Assembly (NCBI GenBank): GCA_016213865.1 | Contig: JACQZL010000303.1 | Coordinates: 1 to 49,727, forward strand | From: Candidatus Rifleibacteriota bacterium | GTDB lineage: Bacteria; UBP17; UBA6191; JACPRK01 | Direction: 5' to 3' | DNA: 49,727 nt | Shown here: piece by piece, positions 49,601 through 49,727 of the stretch | Position numbering within the stretch: position 1 is the stretch's first letter | How the letters are laid out: each line of letters begins with the position of its first letter | The notes under the pieces: model-generated | The model's database searches: none | Seen by the model: only the letters and a program-made list of their open reading frames with translations | What the model was told of the DNA's origin: nothing | Translations under genes and position numbers: made by a program

Positions 49601-49727
49601 AGGGGTTCCGGCCTCGCGAGGCAGGGATCTACTACGCCCGCGTGAGGGGCTTCCAATCGCAGGCGACGGGCACCGACACCCTGAGCTGCACCGCGGCGGC
49701 GCTTTCGACCGAGCCTCAGGTCGTCAC
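46639..49727 (+). CDS. PKD/CARDB/NHL/PPC-domain extracellular protein, continues past right edge
   Basis: The frame is open from 46611 to the window end; GTG 46639 is the first start. It is the remainder of the gene that began with the Kelch repeats. In order there are: a last Kelch unit (RKCLVAFGGSFQDKVYSSETW); a PKD-like domain (TDPDGDPLSYAWSL, ~46815-47100); a second PKD (~47100-47340); two CARDB domains (DLVAVSVATTATRVELGQPL and NLVARAISGPSTVRAG, each with an ESNESNN/VDESSRADN end); a bacterial Ig-like domain (~48120-48420); a third PKD (~48425-48690); NHL-like repeats (IRTVAGTGVAASTGDGG, VFADTGNHRVRRI); and a PPC-like domain (GDVDFFRFEAGPGSVYRLQT). The role is probably cell-surface or secreted. 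Without a signal peptide it may be a decayed gene. Confidence 0.8.
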   Translation, partial: MTWSRVQLAQELPLGSGTALVYDSGRKCLVAFGGSFQDKVYSSETWELSSLDPGSSTTSTNHSPTGITATAAATRVRPATPVQLTGAATDPDGDPLSYAWSLGSQPGTGTLTGASTATPTFRATRSGTYTVHLTVSDGRGGTGQTSVSIVVNSPPAVDAGSDVTAVVGSAVTLSATGTDDDLEVLTYAWSQTFGPAVSPTSWSTRSISFTLPLVGGYAFTVTASDPNGDVAQDAVALTATAPPRADLVAVSVATTATRVELGQPLAVTGSVRNGGDATSAVSLASFQLSLDPTLSGVEPLLGTASLPALAPNVAFGISASWAVPGSVAPGGYHVGLTVDSGGAVSESNESNNVAITDSTVAVERPVVRQPNLVARAISGPSTVRAGDAFSAAAVVENSGNADVTATFALEYVLSANPGFDASDRVLGAETLPGLAAGARSERYPSLSAPAGTAAGGYHLLLRVDPPAVVDESSRADNTVASVLTVQVTSRPADTTPPTANLAYGPGPTLTTSGTLTITATFSEPLSATPAVQLSSDGGRLLGGAMAPAGPGNVYVYRQPFGAADSGAYTVSLRAVDEAGNALVMQPANNLLTVAIVSNRPPVANAGPDRTVSAGSTVRLEGSGTDPDGDPLTYSWLAPDGVTLSDPASPTPAFTPTAAATHRLVLRVSDSHGAWDEDGVDLTVGQVTPGLQTELLVVRGIVRLESGDCLPAGSRVRIENSRTGDVATGRIRTVAGTGVAASTGDGGAPAAAAFNSPAGLTVDSLGVVLVTELLGHRVRRIDLVDNTVETLAGNGIPGYGGDGGSATQAQLFSPIRVAVRENGDLVIADRDNHRVRLVEARSGLIRTLAGTGTRGFSLDGTQADRGAVASPQGLAVAPAGDLVFADTGNHRVRRIVSPVAAGPDDHPGSALLAGAAETLAVNGPATNGNLEVAGDVDFFRFEAGPGSVYRLQTALGTLDDTVLTLFDRDGSHVLAENDDVSGGRASRLEGFRPREAGIYYARVRGFQSQATGTDTLSCTAAALSTEPQVV

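Overview
This is a high-GC bacterial window without rRNA, tRNA, CRISPR array or complete insertion sequence that I can see. Hanks-type Ser/Thr kinases, an FHA/sigma-54 activator, a NACHT-WD40 giant, Kelch/PKD/NHL surface proteins, many glycosyltransferases and several families of short palindromic repeats suggest a large-genome environmental bacterium of the Planctomycetota/Myxococcota/uncultured-phylum kind. I cannot assign a phylum from the sequence alone.

Layout. 1-1.6 kb: ABC-2 exporter operon (minus strand, cut by the left edge). 1.9-3.3 kb: a three-gene toxin-antitoxin-chaperone module in the order HigB-like toxin, HigA-like antitoxin, SecB-like chaperone. 3.4-3.6 kb: a 205-bp MITE-like element with perfect 14-bp inverted termini and an 11-bp target duplication. 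3.8-13.4 kb (minus strand): a tight run of radical-SAM-like protein, two tandem paralogous membrane glycosyltransferases and a 1650-residue HEAT-NACHT-WD40 protein, with a degenerate asparagine-synthetase-like gene upstream (13.7-15.6 kb). 15.9-17.1 kb: two small lipoproteins. 17.3-20.5 kb: a membrane Ser/Thr kinase overlapping an FHA/sigma-54 activator. 21-22.9 kb: a Rrf2 regulator, a dicluster Fe-S protein and a convergent MOSC protein. 23.3-29 kb: an accessory island with two VapBC modules (the first with a frameshifted antitoxin) flanking a Clp-type AAA+ / Ser-Thr kinase / HEPN-like fusion whose reading frame is cut by a TAG, with 56 plausible sense codons beyond it. 29.3-45.7 kb: a polysaccharide cluster with a deacetylase, a flippase, glycosyltransferases, GDP-mannose dehydratase and GDP-fucose synthase, and eight methyltransferase domains. 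45.8 kb to the right edge: a large Kelch/PKD/CARDB/NHL/PPC extracellular protein whose Kelch part is broken by frameshifts and a 166-bp MITE-like insertion.

The glycan genes probably act together: GDP-fucose is made by the dehydratase and synthase, glycan units are built by the glycosyltransferases, heavily methylated, flipped by the Wzx-like protein and trimmed by the deacetylase. Frameshifts in vapB, the dehydratase gene and the Kelch gene may be real decay, phase-variable tracts or sequencing errors. Raw reads would be needed to tell these apart.
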